Shown piece after piece: positions 32,901 through 42,594 of a stretch of DNA of 64,000 bases (positions are counted from its first letter, which is position 1; the number at the start of each line of letters is the position of its first letter). The stretch is from the NCBI GenBank assembly GCA_963989385.1, contig OZ022499.1, forward strand, positions 101,726,786 to 101,790,785, in the 5' to 3' direction. The position numbers and the translations under genes are program-made. This DNA is from Ctena decussata. Lineage: Eukaryota; Mollusca; Bivalvia; Lucinida; Lucinidae. The notes beneath the pieces are model-generated. The model made no database searches and was not told where the DNA came from. It saw only the letters and a program-made list of their open reading frames with translations.

Positions 32901-33846
32901 ATCCAGTGTCAACTAACATTCGTACATTTAATCCATTTACTGTCACATTCAAACTGGGCTGCTTAGGTTTCACCGAATTGACTTTTTCCTGTTTATGTAT
33001 TCCAAATACGTAATCATCATTAGAGTCACTACTAGTGTCACAAGCGTTTGTCTTTTCGAATTGATTGACAGATCTAGTTTTTGATTTGACTTTTGATCGA
33101 CACACTGAAGAGAAGTGGTTTTGTTTCTTACAAGCGTGGCACACTTTGCCTTTTGCTGGGCACTGTCTGTCAACATGAGGATATTCACCTCCACAGTTCC
33201 TACATGTTTGCTTTTTGTTATTATCCTTCGACTCTGATGGTTTATGAAATGTTTTCTTTTTATTTGTCCTGTATTTCTTTTTAAACGTACGCACCGTGTT
33301 TGCACTTTCCGGTTTTTCTGTGTGTTCTATTTCACATGCCTGTTTGTCTGACAGTTCCATGGATCGGGCCAGTTTTAAAAGATCATCAAGAGACTGGCCC
33401 TCGCGTAACGCCCTACGTCGTAGTCTAGAAGAGCTGCACCCTTGAATAATTTGCGACTTAATTTCCTTGTTTTGGTTTGCATCGAAGTCACAGTTTATAC
33501 TGAGCTGCCTGAGCCTCGTTAAATAAGCGTCAATCCCCTCACCAGGCTGTTGCTTGGCCTGTCGGAATTTGTACACTTCATATTCCGTATTCTTTTGTGG
33601 CGCAAAATAATCCTTCAGTTTGGCAACCGCTGTTGCATAATCGTCTCCCGTGTCCGGCAGGGTTTCAAAAATGTCATTAACGTCCTCTCCAGCGTAATGA
33701 AGCAGCAAAGCTCTTTGACGTTTCTTATCTTTTACGTCCATACCAACAAGAAGATTTTCCAACCGATTAATCCATTTTCGCCAGCGTATGTCCAAGCCTG
33801 TTTCATGAATGTTGAAAGGTGGAAATGTTGGTAAAGCTGATGCCAT
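29902..33846 (-). CDS. Gag-Pol polyprotein of a Ty3/Gypsy retrotransposon
   Basis: One uninterrupted frame of 1,314 codons with gag and pol fused. Residues 1 to about 190 are capsid-like. Two CCHC zinc knuckles lie at about 215-229 and 236-249. The protease motif DTGSS is at 313. Reverse transcriptase spans about 430-610, with SDDI at 595-598 in place of the common (A/I)DDI. RNase H acids lie at about D745, E782 and D807. The integrase has an H-H-C-C zinc region around 967-1003 and a D-D-35-E triad at D1031, D1086 and E1122. The tail is basic (RRSHRERRPP). No stop or frameshift interrupts it. It looks closest to the 'K02A2.6-like'/Mag-type Gypsy group; the clade is inferred. Start chosen at the ATG at 33846. 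Confidence 0.97.
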   Translation of the reverse strand: MASALPTFPPFNIHETGLDIRWRKWINRLENLLVGMDVKDKKRQRALLLHYAGEDVNDIFETLPDTGDDYATAVAKLKDYFAPQKNTEYEVYKFRQAKQQPGEGIDAYLTRLRQLSINCDFDANQNKEIKSQIIQGCSSSRLRRRALREGQSLDDLLKLARSMELSDKQACEIEHTEKPESANTVRTFKKKYRTNKKKTFHKPSESKDNNKKQTCRNCGGEYPHVDRQCPAKGKVCHACKKQNHFSSVCRSKVKSKTRSVNQFEKTNACDTSSDSNDDYVFGIHKQEKVNSVKPKQPSLNVTVNGLNVRMLVDTGSSINVLDESTYNSFKVKPKLSKTDTKVFTYGSNTNFPLLGKFIGTIETKQKITTATIYVTQGASGCLLCYDSAVELQVIPKISMFTSGNNKAEHLCQKYSSIFEGIGKLKDIEIDLHVDPSVQPVQQPHRRIPFHVRKDVERELKIMIDNDLIEEVDGGATPWVSPIVVAPKPKSQNEVRICVDMREPNRAIKRTRYIIPTVDDIIVDLNGAKVFSKLDLVKGYNQLVLAESSRNITCFTTHAGLFRYKRLCFGINSAAEIFQNTLRNVLHGLEGVKNISDDIIVYGKDQEEHDKRLEATFARLQERNLTLHKNKCEYNKDRIEFYGHVFSAAGISASPQKVDAIKNMDTPSCVSEVRSFLAMSNYLSRFIPQYSTITAPLRYLTRQDVQWHWSKEQDDAFNELKRVLTSETVMAYFDPKEQTDTSLFVDASPVGLGSVLMQNGKVIAYASRALSDVEQRYCQTEREALSIVWAIEHFRLYLYGHYFTLISDHQALEIIFNNPKSKPPARILRWQLRLQDYNFKVVYKSGKSNISDYLSRHPNKDQLIADNSRQQDIAECYVNYLIDSNVPKSMTLKEICLSTNNDHELQTVIQCVKSGSWDKSYQNKTVDTFCRLRNELTLAKVQHGEILLHDNRLVIPKDLQSRVVKIAHQSHLGIVKTKQLLREKIYFPGIDRKVEELCRGCIPCLAATPMKTSEPLQMSDLPDAPWTVLSMDFCGPFPNGSYLLVIMDEYSRYPVVEIIQSLSAKTVIPVLDKTFGLFGSPCVLKSDNGAPMNSEAFKNFANYLGFEHRKITPLWPKANSECERFNKTICKAIRAAFVENKNWKQEMYNFLRNYRATKHATLNKAPAEILFGRNIKTRLPQFTPKSNDKKLRDIDKHKKLKMKLYADERNNARKSNVTVGDNVLVKQPKENKLSTPFDPKPYQVTDKKGTMVTAEREDKSITRNSTFFKPIRGSVQVPPASDEVEDLPEQSDGDMLRRSHRERRPPTYLKDYVTT

Positions 33847-33952
33847 TATTACCGTTTAAACAACTAATAGTCCATTTAATCAGTCCTACTAATTAAAGTT
33901 ATTAGCTGGAGTTGCTGCATACACCTCCTTTTGCTCTAGTTGTAAAAATTTT

Positions 33953-33965
33953 CCAATCGTCGCCA
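33953..33965 (-). promoter_or_regulatory. Primer-binding site (tRNA-Ser-like)
   Basis: On the minus strand tggcgacgattgg starts one base inside the 5' LTR. The first nine bases (tggcgacga) complement a tRNA 3' end ...TCGTCGCCA. That fits tRNA-Ser(GCT) genes of animals as I remember them. Confidence 0.75.
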
Positions 33966-33966
33966 A

Positions 33967-34140
33967 TGTAAAATAGTGAATGAAAACACTGTTTAACTAC
34001 TATAGATGTTTATTATATAAAACCCGCAGAGCAACTGAAGTATATTCTAAGAGCATGCTGGATTTAATCTGATACATTATGAACTATAACCTTAGCTTAT
34101 TTAAATATGTAAATGCTAGTCTATAGGCAACAACACTACA
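33967..34140 (-). repeat. 5' LTR of the Gypsy element
   Basis: 174 bp. On the minus strand it contains ttatataata (a TATA-like and AATAAA-containing stretch near 34011-34020), compatible with promoter and polyadenylation functions. Confidence 0.96.
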
Positions 34141-34145
34141 GTAGG

Positions 34146-34773
34146 GATACATTTTGCCCTATATAACACGGAAAGGAATTTAAAAGTAAATGATAAGTAT
34201 CAGATCACATAATGCATGTAATATCAATACTTAATCTCTTTCACATTTACTGGTCTGCATCTTATCACGTGCATGAAAGGCGATAACTCTTAATAGATCA
34301 CTGAAATTGTCGGATTACAGAAACGCTACATTAAACAGTTTTCAAACGAAAATTAACGTTTTTGGGGCAAGCCACAATTGCATTATTTTGTCTTTCAAGG
34401 GAATTTAGATAAACCATTCATTTCAAGATCAGTTCATGTGCAGAAGTCACTTTTTCCCGGAATAGTACATATTAGTCTGAAAGAAATTATAAGTCTGAAA
34501 GAAATCGGAAGATTAATTTTTTTTAAAAAAAAATATGGAGGTATGGATAAAATTTGCATTATTCTTGAGAATTGATAAGTTGAAAATAATAGGAAATGGT
34601 TACACAACAACAAGGATATAAAGCAAATGAAAATATCATGCATTCAAAGTTAAATTTATTTCTAAGAAAGAAAAAAAGGAGATAACTTATAATTTACATT
34701 GAAACTGCATACCAATTCATGGTTATGAATACGTAATTATCTTTTTTATAACTACTGACTTGCTTTTGCAAAC
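34146..34773. other. Gene-empty stretch
   Basis: No gene or clear repeat. AT-rich, with short A runs near 34520. Confidence 0.4.
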
Positions 34774-34826
34774 ATAGGCCGCACAGCCACATTGTTGGTT
34801 TTGTCGTGTCGCGGCTCAATTATAAA
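34774..34826. repeat. Solo end of the 'gttttgtcgtgtcgcggctc' MITE
   Basis: Matches one terminus of the elements at 16911-17148 and 49950-50125 (gttttgtcgtgtcgcggctc). The rest of the element is not visible. Confidence 0.55.
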
Positions 34827-34833
34827 CCAGTTT

Positions 34834-37800
34834 CGGTAAAAACCTTCAGGAAAACAGAGAGAAAAGCAAAACCTTAGCGCAAACTTTAATGTAGCTGTTG
34901 TACCAAGTTCTTAATCTGTGACTTTGGCCTTAGGCCAGCAGCAGCTTCCAGGTGATGCAAGCTGATCAGTATCCATCCTGTGGTAACAGCACATATGAAC
35001 AAGTTCCATGCAGTAAAGACTCTCAAAACAGAGCAAAAGATAAAACTAAAGGAAAAAAAATAATGCAAATATTAACTAACAGCTGGAAGGACGGACGAAT
35101 AAACAGACAGACGGACGGACAAACAGATGGAAAGAGGAAAAATATACCTCTCGACATACTTATTGTGCTGGGGGTATAATAACTGCCACTTTCTGTGTCT
35201 TTTATCAATATTGTATCTACCAATATTAGTTGAATACTGAAATCAACAGTTTTCGTGTGGTTTAGTCCAAGACATTTTATTTCTCACAATATGGCAAAGA
35301 AAAAGTGCAATTCTTTTTAATCTTTTTTAGCAGCTGTTTAGTATTGTTGGATATCAAAATGAGTTTTCGAGTGCATGCAGAAGGCGGAAAATATTACTAG
35401 ATATTAATTTTACCCCCATTTAGACGCTCTTTCGATCCCTTGTGTAATCTCTTGAGTACACCAAGTTTGTGCATGAACCGATTTTTTAAGAGTTTGATTT
35501 TTAGCTCACCTGAGACTTTAGGCTCGTGGGTGAGCTTCTAATACAGCCAGGCACCCGTCGTCCGTCTTCAACATTTTCAAACATCTTCTTCTCTGAAACC
35601 ACTGTGCCGATTGAAGCCATATTTCACATGAAGCCTACCTAGGTCGGGGGACGAAAGTTTGTGCGCGGTATCTGGGTCACATTACCAAGATGGCCGCCAT
35701 GCCCATATATGGTAAAAACCTTTCAAAATCTTTTTCTCCAGAACCGAAAGGTCTATGACCTTGAAACCTGGTATGTAGCATCGGGCATTTAAGCTTATCA
35801 CAGTCTGTACAAATGATGAACGTAGGTTGACCTTGACCTAATTTACAGCAAGGTCAACTTTGGTACGTTATGCTTTTGTATGGGAAAATGCTTCAACAGT
35901 GGATTTCTCAGAAACTGTTTAAGTTAAAGGTATAATATTTGGTATAGATGGTTAACTAAATGACCAGATGAAGAAATTATGTCGCATGAGGTCAAAGTCA
36001 TTCTTTGACCTTTGTTCAACGACACTGAGATTCTGTCTCCTGTCAACATTTTCATTCATCTTCTCCTCTGAAGCTACTGGGCTGATTGAAGCCATATTTC
36101 ATTTGGAACTTTAAAGGGCCAAAGGATTTAAAGTTTGTTCGGGGTATCCGGGTCACATGACCAAGATGGCAACCATGCCCATATATGGTAAAAACACTCC
36201 AAAAGTCTTCCTCTCTAGAACCGAAAGGTGTATGACCTTAAACCTGGTATGTAGCAATGGACAATCAAGCCCATCATAGTTTATACAAATAATGACCGTA
36301 GGTTGACATTGACCTAATTTATGACACGGTTAGCTTTGGTACGTTATGGGAAAATGCTTAAACAGTGGATTTCTCAGAAACTATTTAAGTTTAGGGTATA
36401 ATTTTTGGTATATATGGTTAACTAAATGACCAGATGAAGAAATTATGTTGCTTAAGGTCAATGTCATTCTTTGACCTTTGTTCAGGGAGACTGAGATTCT
36501 GTCTCCTGTCAAAATTCCCAATCAACTTCTCCTCTGAAACCATTGGGCCGCTTGAAGCCATATTACACATCGAGCTTCAGTGGGCCAAAGGAATTAAAGT
36601 TAGTTAAGATGGCCTTGGTCACATGACCAAGATGGCCGCCAAGCCCAAATATGGAAAAAACCCTTCAAAAACTTCTCCAGAACCGAAAGGCCTATGACCT
36701 TTAAAACTAGTATGTAGCATCGGGCATTCGAGCCCATCATAGTTTTACAAATGATTACCTTTGGTTGACCTTGACCTTTTTTACGTCACGGTCAACTTTG
36801 GTACGTTATACGTTTGCATGGGAAAACGCTTAAACATTGGATTTCTCAGAAACTATTAAAGTTTAAGGTATACTATTTGGTATATATGGTTAACTAAATC
36901 AGCAAATGAAGATGTTATGTTGCCAAAGTTCAAATTCATTCACTGACCTTTGTTCAAGGTCATTGAGATTCTGTCACCTTTCAACATTTCAAACATCTTG
37001 TCCTCTGAAGCCACTGGGCCGACTGAAGCCATATTTTATATTATATGGAGCTTCACTTAGTCAAACGAATCATTATATTATATGGAGCTTCACTTAGCAA
37101 ACGAATCAAAAGGTCCACATGGTCTTGGTCACATGACCAAGATGGCAGCCATACCCATATATGGTAAAACACTCCAAAAATCTTCTACTCCAGAACCAAA
37201 GGCCTAATGACCTTGTGGCATGGTATGTAGCATTGAGGACTCGAGTCCTTATAATTTGTACAAATCATGACCGTGCATTTACCTTGACCTAATATATGGC
37301 AAGGTAAATTTTGGTGCATTAATTTATGCTTTTATATGGGAAAATGCTTAAACAGTGCATTTCTCAGAAACTATTTAAGTTTAAGGTATAATATTTGGTA
37401 CATATGGTTAACTAAATGAGCAAATGAAGATATCAGGATGCTAAAAAAGGTCAAGGTTATTCTTTGCCCTTTGTTCAAGGTCACTGAAATTCTGTCGCCT
37501 GTCAACATTTTCAAACATCTTCTTCCGTCTAAAGCCACAGGGTTGTTTGAAGCCATATTTCATATGGAGCTTCAATTGGTCAAAGGAACTACACTTTATT
37601 CAGTTGGTCATGGCCACATGACTAAGATGGCCACCATGCCAATATATGATAAAAAAATTTCAAAAATCTTCTTCGCCAGAACCAAAGGCCCAATGACCTT
37701 GTGTCATGGTATGTAGCACTGGGGACTCGGGGCCCATCGTAGTTTATACAACTCATGACTGTGTATTGACCTTGACGTAATTTATGGCAAGGTCAACTTT

Positions 37801-38181
37801 GGTATGTTGTGCTTTTTATATGGGGAAATGCTTAAACAGTTAATTACATGGAAAATCTTTAAGCCTAGATATATTGATTGAAAAATATGGTTAACTAAAT
37901 GAATACATGAAGACATAAGGTCATCAAAGGTCAAGGTCATTTTTTTAATTTTGCTCAAAGTCCGTGAGATTTGGAAATTAAAATATGCACTTCTTATAAG
38001 CCACTGGTTTCAAATTCGTAATAAATGAGCGAAATGACAAATTTTGTCTGTTGACAGAAAGTGTCAGGTGAGCTACAGGACCATTGGTCCTCTGGTTTTA
38101 ATTTATCATACTTTTTTACATAAGAAAACATCTTCAAGCCTTTTGGCCACGACCACATGAATACACCTACCGTGGGCTCTG
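34834..38181 (-). mobile_element. Second, partial copy of the 3521-8663 foldback family, split
   Basis: Runs parallel to 7740-8660: 'aaaacagag', 'gacatacttattgtgctggg', the 'caatatggcaaagaaaa' part, then after an interruption (35513-38097) 'ttttttacataagaaaac' and 'accacatgaatacacctacc'. Only one arm is present and the outermost 'tcggacta' is lost. Confidence 0.75.
35513..38097. mobile_element. Long 'agctcacctgag' repeat with five ~470-bp units
   Basis: Starts 'ttttagctcacctgag' with a small terminal hairpin and ends 'caggtgagctacaggaccat'. It contains five diverged tandem units beginning near 35575, 36052, 36522, 36988 and 37512. Each holds 'ctgggccgattgaagccat'-like, 'cacatgaccaagatggc' and 'catatatggtaaaa' strings. 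It is inserted into the arm of the 34834-38181 element and is therefore younger. No open frame above 92 codons; nonautonomous. Confidence 0.8.
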
Positions 38182-38611
38182 TCAAATTAAATATTTTAGA
38201 TAATCAAATCAAGACTATCGACAACAAACAGAATTCTATGGCAGAGACCTCGATAAAAGTGACCGACATGGTTTCAAAATATTGAAAATAAAGTAACAGG
38301 TTGAATATACAATGTATGTCAGTGAATACAGTACCATTAAAACGGCCAAGAAATCAGTATTACCAGAAAAGGACCGACTGAAAAAAGTACCGGCAGTTCT
38401 GTTATTTTGAGATTTGACCCCATTGAGCAGGGATGCAAAGAAGAAAAATGCTAAGTTGCACCCCTTAAAAGTGTATCTGCATTAATACAGTTGAGCCACG
38501 TCATGTGACTTCCAACAATGTGGCAATTGTGTTATGTGATACTCAGATCATCCTTATCAGACACCTCACCGATGGATCTATGGCTTTTGCCACTTCCACA
38601 GATGGCTGATG

Positions 38612-38675
38612 TGACAAGCAAAGGCTCTGATCAGACTGCACCCATGTGCAGTCTGATCAGAGCCTTTGCTTGTCA
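38612..38675. repeat. Perfect palindrome with 30-bp arms
   Basis: Arms 38612-38641 and 38646-38675 (tgacaagcaaaggctctgat...) are exact complements around a 4-base spacer, ccat. The 'ctgatcagactg' core resembles the inner repeats of the MITEs at 16911 and 49950. Confidence 0.95.
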
Positions 38676-38785
38676 ACAATGCCACCTAGTTTGAAATTAC
38701 ATGAATCATTTGATGTGGCTTAAATAAAGATTCCAGTGTGTGTAAAAAAGGCCCAAGACGGCAGGATGATAAGAAATGTGTTTGA

Positions 38786-39544
38786 CTAATACGCATGGCT
38801 TTTATAGTATGCTTTGTTAAAGTCCTCAACACAAATCCATACTCTCTCCCCCTCGCTTGTATTAATTAAATTAAACTCTGCATTTCCGAGTACTTTCTCA
38901 TCATTGGCGGAGGAAAGGTTAAGTCTGATCTCTCTCCATTTACTCAAAGTTTTCCATTCTCCAGGGTTTAATTCAACTTGTTCACAAAAATGCATCTTAT
39001 TTATGGACATTGCACCAAAGTATAACTGATTTATTATTTCAAGCCATACATTTTCTTCCTGCCCAGGGGTTTTGCTTCTTTGACAGTCATCCAGCTTTTC
39101 ATTAATCTTTGTGGATATAATGATTTCATTATACTTAGCAAATTTAGCATGAAACAAGTAAATTTTATCAAGCCGAAAAACCCACTTTCTAGACATCGCT
39201 AAAGCAACTGCATGTAACGTCTCATTAGCATTTACAGGACCATGCTGACTTCCAAGGACCATTTTCAATCGCTTCGCGTAAGAGATGTTGTTCTGTTCCA
39301 CCAGCTGTGCAAACAGGGCAAAATTATCTACAGGTATTCCTGCAGAGTCGAACCATAATTTAGGTTTTCTTTTTTGAGTTCGAGACAGATTACAGAGAGC
39401 AGCGATTGGAATTAATTCGTTGTCTGCTGGGGTTAGAACAACATATATCGTATAGCCGTCTTTCTGCCATGTCTTCAGAAAAGTTTTACATCCCGCTGAT
39501 GTCCTGACTGCGCTACTTGGACATAGAACCTTGCGGCACTCATC
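38786..39544 (-). CDS. Membrane-proximal ectodomain exon of a receptor-like gene
   Basis: An open frame of 252 codons from an excellent acceptor (ttttgcttttttgccag|GAT, phase 0) to TAA at 38786. It has scattered cysteines, N-glycosylation sites (NLS, NIS, NET), and near its end 'RVWICVEDF'. That resembles the last extracellular segment before the first helix in bivalve adhesion-type GPCR ectodomains. No transmembrane helices follow. Its partner exon is probably 42595-43905, which also ends in phase 0. It could be a soluble form, a truncated gene, or continue by an unseen splice. Function inferred only weakly. Confidence 0.6.
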   Translation of the reverse strand, partial: DECRKVLCPSSAVRTSAGCKTFLKTWQKDGYTIYVVLTPADNELIPIAALCNLSRTQKRKPKLWFDSAGIPVDNFALFAQLVEQNNISYAKRLKMVLGSQHGPVNANETLHAVALAMSRKWVFRLDKIYLFHAKFAKYNEIIISTKINEKLDDCQRSKTPGQEENVWLEIINQLYFGAMSINKMHFCEQVELNPGEWKTLSKWREIRLNLSSANDEKVLGNAEFNLINTSEGERVWICVEDFNKAYYKSHAY

Positions 39545-39795
39545 CTGGCAAAAAAGCAAAACCTTTTTGTGTAAGATATAAGCTTTACTGTTTGAGCACA
39601 ACATACAGTATAGATGTAGCTCTTTGTGGACTGCCAACAATCAGCGGCGTAACTAGGGTCAATTACGTGTTACGCACAATCATGTTTTATACCCCTTGAG
39701 GGCAGAATAAGAGCTTAGCCCCAAAGAAATTTCATGTAGTCCTGTCTATTTGCGGTAGCAATTGAAATCTTGTCCAATTTACAAAATTTCAGCAT

Positions 39796-39863
39796 CAAAT
39801 ATGCAGGTGCGTGTTGAAATTTTGTCAATTTGACAAAAATTTAATACGCACCTGCGTATTTGG
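39796..39863. repeat. Short inverted repeat in the receptor-gene intron
   Basis: 'caaatatgcaggtgcgtgtt' is mirrored by 'aatacgcacctgcgtatttg', with arms of about 32 bp and few mismatches. Confidence 0.7.
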
Positions 39864-40001
39864 GTATAGGCAGTTACGCCTGCCATGTATTTATAGACAG
39901 CAGGTAGAATAACTTTACTGTGTCGTTCTCTGCCAGCCCATTAGTAACAATCACAGGCGCTTGAAGTTCTATGCTATGAAACATTTCAATGCCACTAAAC
40001 A

Positions 40002-40432
40002 TCTAGGCTATGAGCCATTTTGAAGAAATGGCTTGGTTCGAGGTTATAAAACTTGAGAATAATCTCACACTCAAAATAAAGGACACTGATTGGCTGCTTC
40101 CGAGCATGTGCTCGGAAGCAGCCAATCAGTGTCCTTTATTCTGAGCTAGGACACTGATTGGCTGCTTCCGAGCATGTGCTTTACCCACGAGCCCCATTGC
40201 TTAGTTAAGCCGAACAGTATGTAAATTACCTTTCTTTGAAATGGTGTTGCACGTCCACAATGGAAACATGCATGTAGCATAAACATGGAAGATTTTCTCC
40301 GGGCCCCAGCTGCCGTAAGACAGTATCGGGCCGAGCTAAACCAGGTTAATGCTACCTTTATTTTGAGTTTGAGAATGTACTCAAGTTTTATAAACTCCGG
40401 GCCTGGCCATTTCTTACGAAATGGCCTATAGA
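40002..40432. mobile_element. Inverted-repeat element with a nested perfect palindrome
   Basis: The outer ends (aggctatgagccatttt... and ...aaatggcctata) match in inverted orientation over about 80 bp, including 'gttataaaacttgag'. Inside, a perfect palindrome has 32-bp arms (40075-40106 and 40109-40140; core 'ggctgcttccgagca'). A third copy of the arm follows at 40148. Confidence 0.75.
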
Positions 40433-41187
40433 CTGTGTCAAGTTTAAAGGGTTTTGAGGGGTTTTTTTTAGCATAGAACCTCAGGCGCCTTTGGTAGAAT
40501 CAGTGAATTCTTGACTTTGGACTTAGGGTCGTAGGTTTGAACCCCAGATGAACTAGATCATAGGCACTTGATAAATCTGAAAACTCTTGCATTACTGGTA
40601 CTCGACTGGCCCAGAGTTGAGTATTATGTGGCCCTGGGCGACGCTTACTGCGTTCAGTCAGGTAAGCTCAAGCTGTGCATGGGCATGCATTGCTCAAATT
40701 CTGACTTGACTGTGTCCGTCATAGATAATTTGAGATCTGGGATGTGTAGTCAGATTAACATAACTAAACAACGTGTACTGTTTTATTCTGTCACTACAGT
40801 TCAACAGTGAACAGCAGCAATAATCAGCCAATCAGATGACTATACCGTTGACTGCTATCTATATTTCCACATCGAACTAAATACAATTTGTACATGTAAC
40901 TACCCCGAGCAAAGAAACCTTGCTGTAAAGAGATTGTACTACTATGATCTGGTCCAACCTGACCCATGATGCACAAGATATTCGGTATACTTTGTATTTA
41001 GATGCACAAGATATTCGGCATGCTTCTGTGTTTTCTATTACTGAGATGATAAAAGCCACATGCTGGAGATACCCGTGCGTATCATGCCTTATTTGATTGA
41101 CAGTTTAGTTCAGCTCAGGTAAGAGGGCGCTGCATGCGCAAGACGTTGCTAGGCCGCCATTACCCCCGTTGCTTAGTTAAGTCGAAC

Positions 41188-41514
41188 AGGCTGGGTTCGA
41201 GGTTATAACTCTTGAGAATAATCTCACACTCAAAATAAAGGACACTGATTGGCTGCTTCCGAGCATGTGCTCGGAAGCAGCCAATCAGTGTCCTTTATTT
41301 TGAGTTAGGACACTGATTGGCTGCTTCCGAACATGTGCTTTACCCACGAGCCCCATTGCTTAGTTAAGCCGAACAGTATATAAGTTACCTTTCTTTGAAA
41401 TGGTGTTGCACGTCCACAATGGAAACATGCTTGAAGCATAAACATGGAAAGTTCTCTCCTGGCCCAGCTGCTGTAAGACAATAACGGGCCGAGCTGAACC
41501 AAGTCAATGCTACC
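41188..41514. repeat. Partial duplicate of the 40.0-kb palindromic element
   Basis: About 325 bp closely matching 40029-40356. Its palindrome is longer: perfect 38-bp arms at 41228-41265 and 41268-41305. Confidence 0.8.
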
Positions 41515-41784
41515 TGTCCATAAAAAGGAACCAATCAGTTTCACAGAGTTAATTTTATAAATGGATTAAAGATGTTGCCACAATGTGACCGAGTCTGGCT
41601 CAACTTGGCCGCATCAGAATCAGACTTGTAAACTGGTGTTACGTTCAAAGATTCAAAGACAGTCATTCACCAGGACCTGTGATCAGCAAAGCTTGTCCCT
41701 AGCCCTTATAAGAGAAGTGAATATTGTAAGTGAATCCTCTGCACCCTCAGAAGCGGAAATCAGGGAATCTGTCAGGGTGTTGTT

Positions 41785-41969
41785 TACAGTAGAACTTCAA
41801 TGGCTGGAAAAGGCTTTGGGCCATGAAAATTAGTTCCAACTAAGGATACGTAGTTCTAGCCATCAAGGGTTAGTGTCTATATAAAGTGACCTCTAGAGAC
41901 CCAGGAATAAATTCTAGTCTGGCAGGGTTAACCAGCCATCAGGATTCTAGCCATTGAAGTTCTACTGTA
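41785..41969. mobile_element. TA-flanked MITE, 'cagtagaacttcaatggct' family, copy 1
   Basis: The ends cagtagaacttcaatggct and agccattgaagttctactg are perfect inverted repeats flanked by TA. The interior shares 'tctatataaagtgacctcta' with the copy at 46629-46809. Tc1/mariner-type by its TA duplication. Confidence 0.85.
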
Positions 41970-42296
41970 TTAGGCTTTCTTACACAGAAAATATTTATGT
42001 CTGTGACCTTTTGTGATGGAACTTTAAAAAACCTTATATTTTGATATTGTCACAGCAGCACCAGTGTAGTTTGTTGACCTTGATGTACTAGAATTAAAAG
42101 CAATATGCGTAAGTAGAGTAATTCAGGAAAAAGAAGCTTCTTGCAGATGCGTCATAGCCTTCCGAGGAATTATTGTAACTTTATCGTTTATTTTCAGACC
42201 GAGACCATCGTTTCATGAACAAAAAGACCACGTTTTTATTTGTAAAATTGCATCAGCATTGTACAAGTCATTGTATCAGTAGAACGTGTCTTAAGT

Positions 42297-42440
42297 TGGA
42301 CTACAGTGGAAAGAGTACTTTTTCAGCCAGAGAGCACAGTGAAAAGGTGTATGTTTTAGAAAACAGTAAAAAGGGATACTTTTAAGAGAACACACTGGAA
42401 AGGGGTCCTTTTTTAAGGAAACAGAGCATAAAGGGTAAAA
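42297..42440. repeat. Degenerate ~30-bp tandem repeat
   Basis: About five units with 'cagtgaaaagg', 'cagtaaaaaggg', 'cactggaaagggg'. It lies just past the receptor exon on its 3' side and keeps a minus-strand frame open, which can make that exon look longer than it is. Confidence 0.55.
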
Positions 42441-42594
42441 CTTTTGATATATTTTGAGCAAACTCTTTAGGGTGGATTTCGCAGTCCTTTGATAAAGGAT
42501 CGGTACCAAGCTGACCAGCAATTGCACCCCACCCCCATTTCGAGGAAGGTGTATCCATATTCCTCAATAAAAATAACGAGCCACTCTGTATTAC

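Larger units (their letters stand above)
28058..34140 (-). mobile_element. Ty3/Gypsy LTR retrotransposon, structurally intact
   Basis: A 6,083-bp element with 174-bp LTRs that begin TG and end CA, flanked by a 5-bp duplication gtagg at 28053-28057 and 34141-34145. The two LTRs differ at one position that I can see (28210 versus 34119). Between them lie a primer-binding site, one long gag-pol frame on the minus strand, about 1.7 kb of noncoding DNA, and a polypurine tract. All structural parts are in place, so it may be recently active. Confidence 0.97.
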
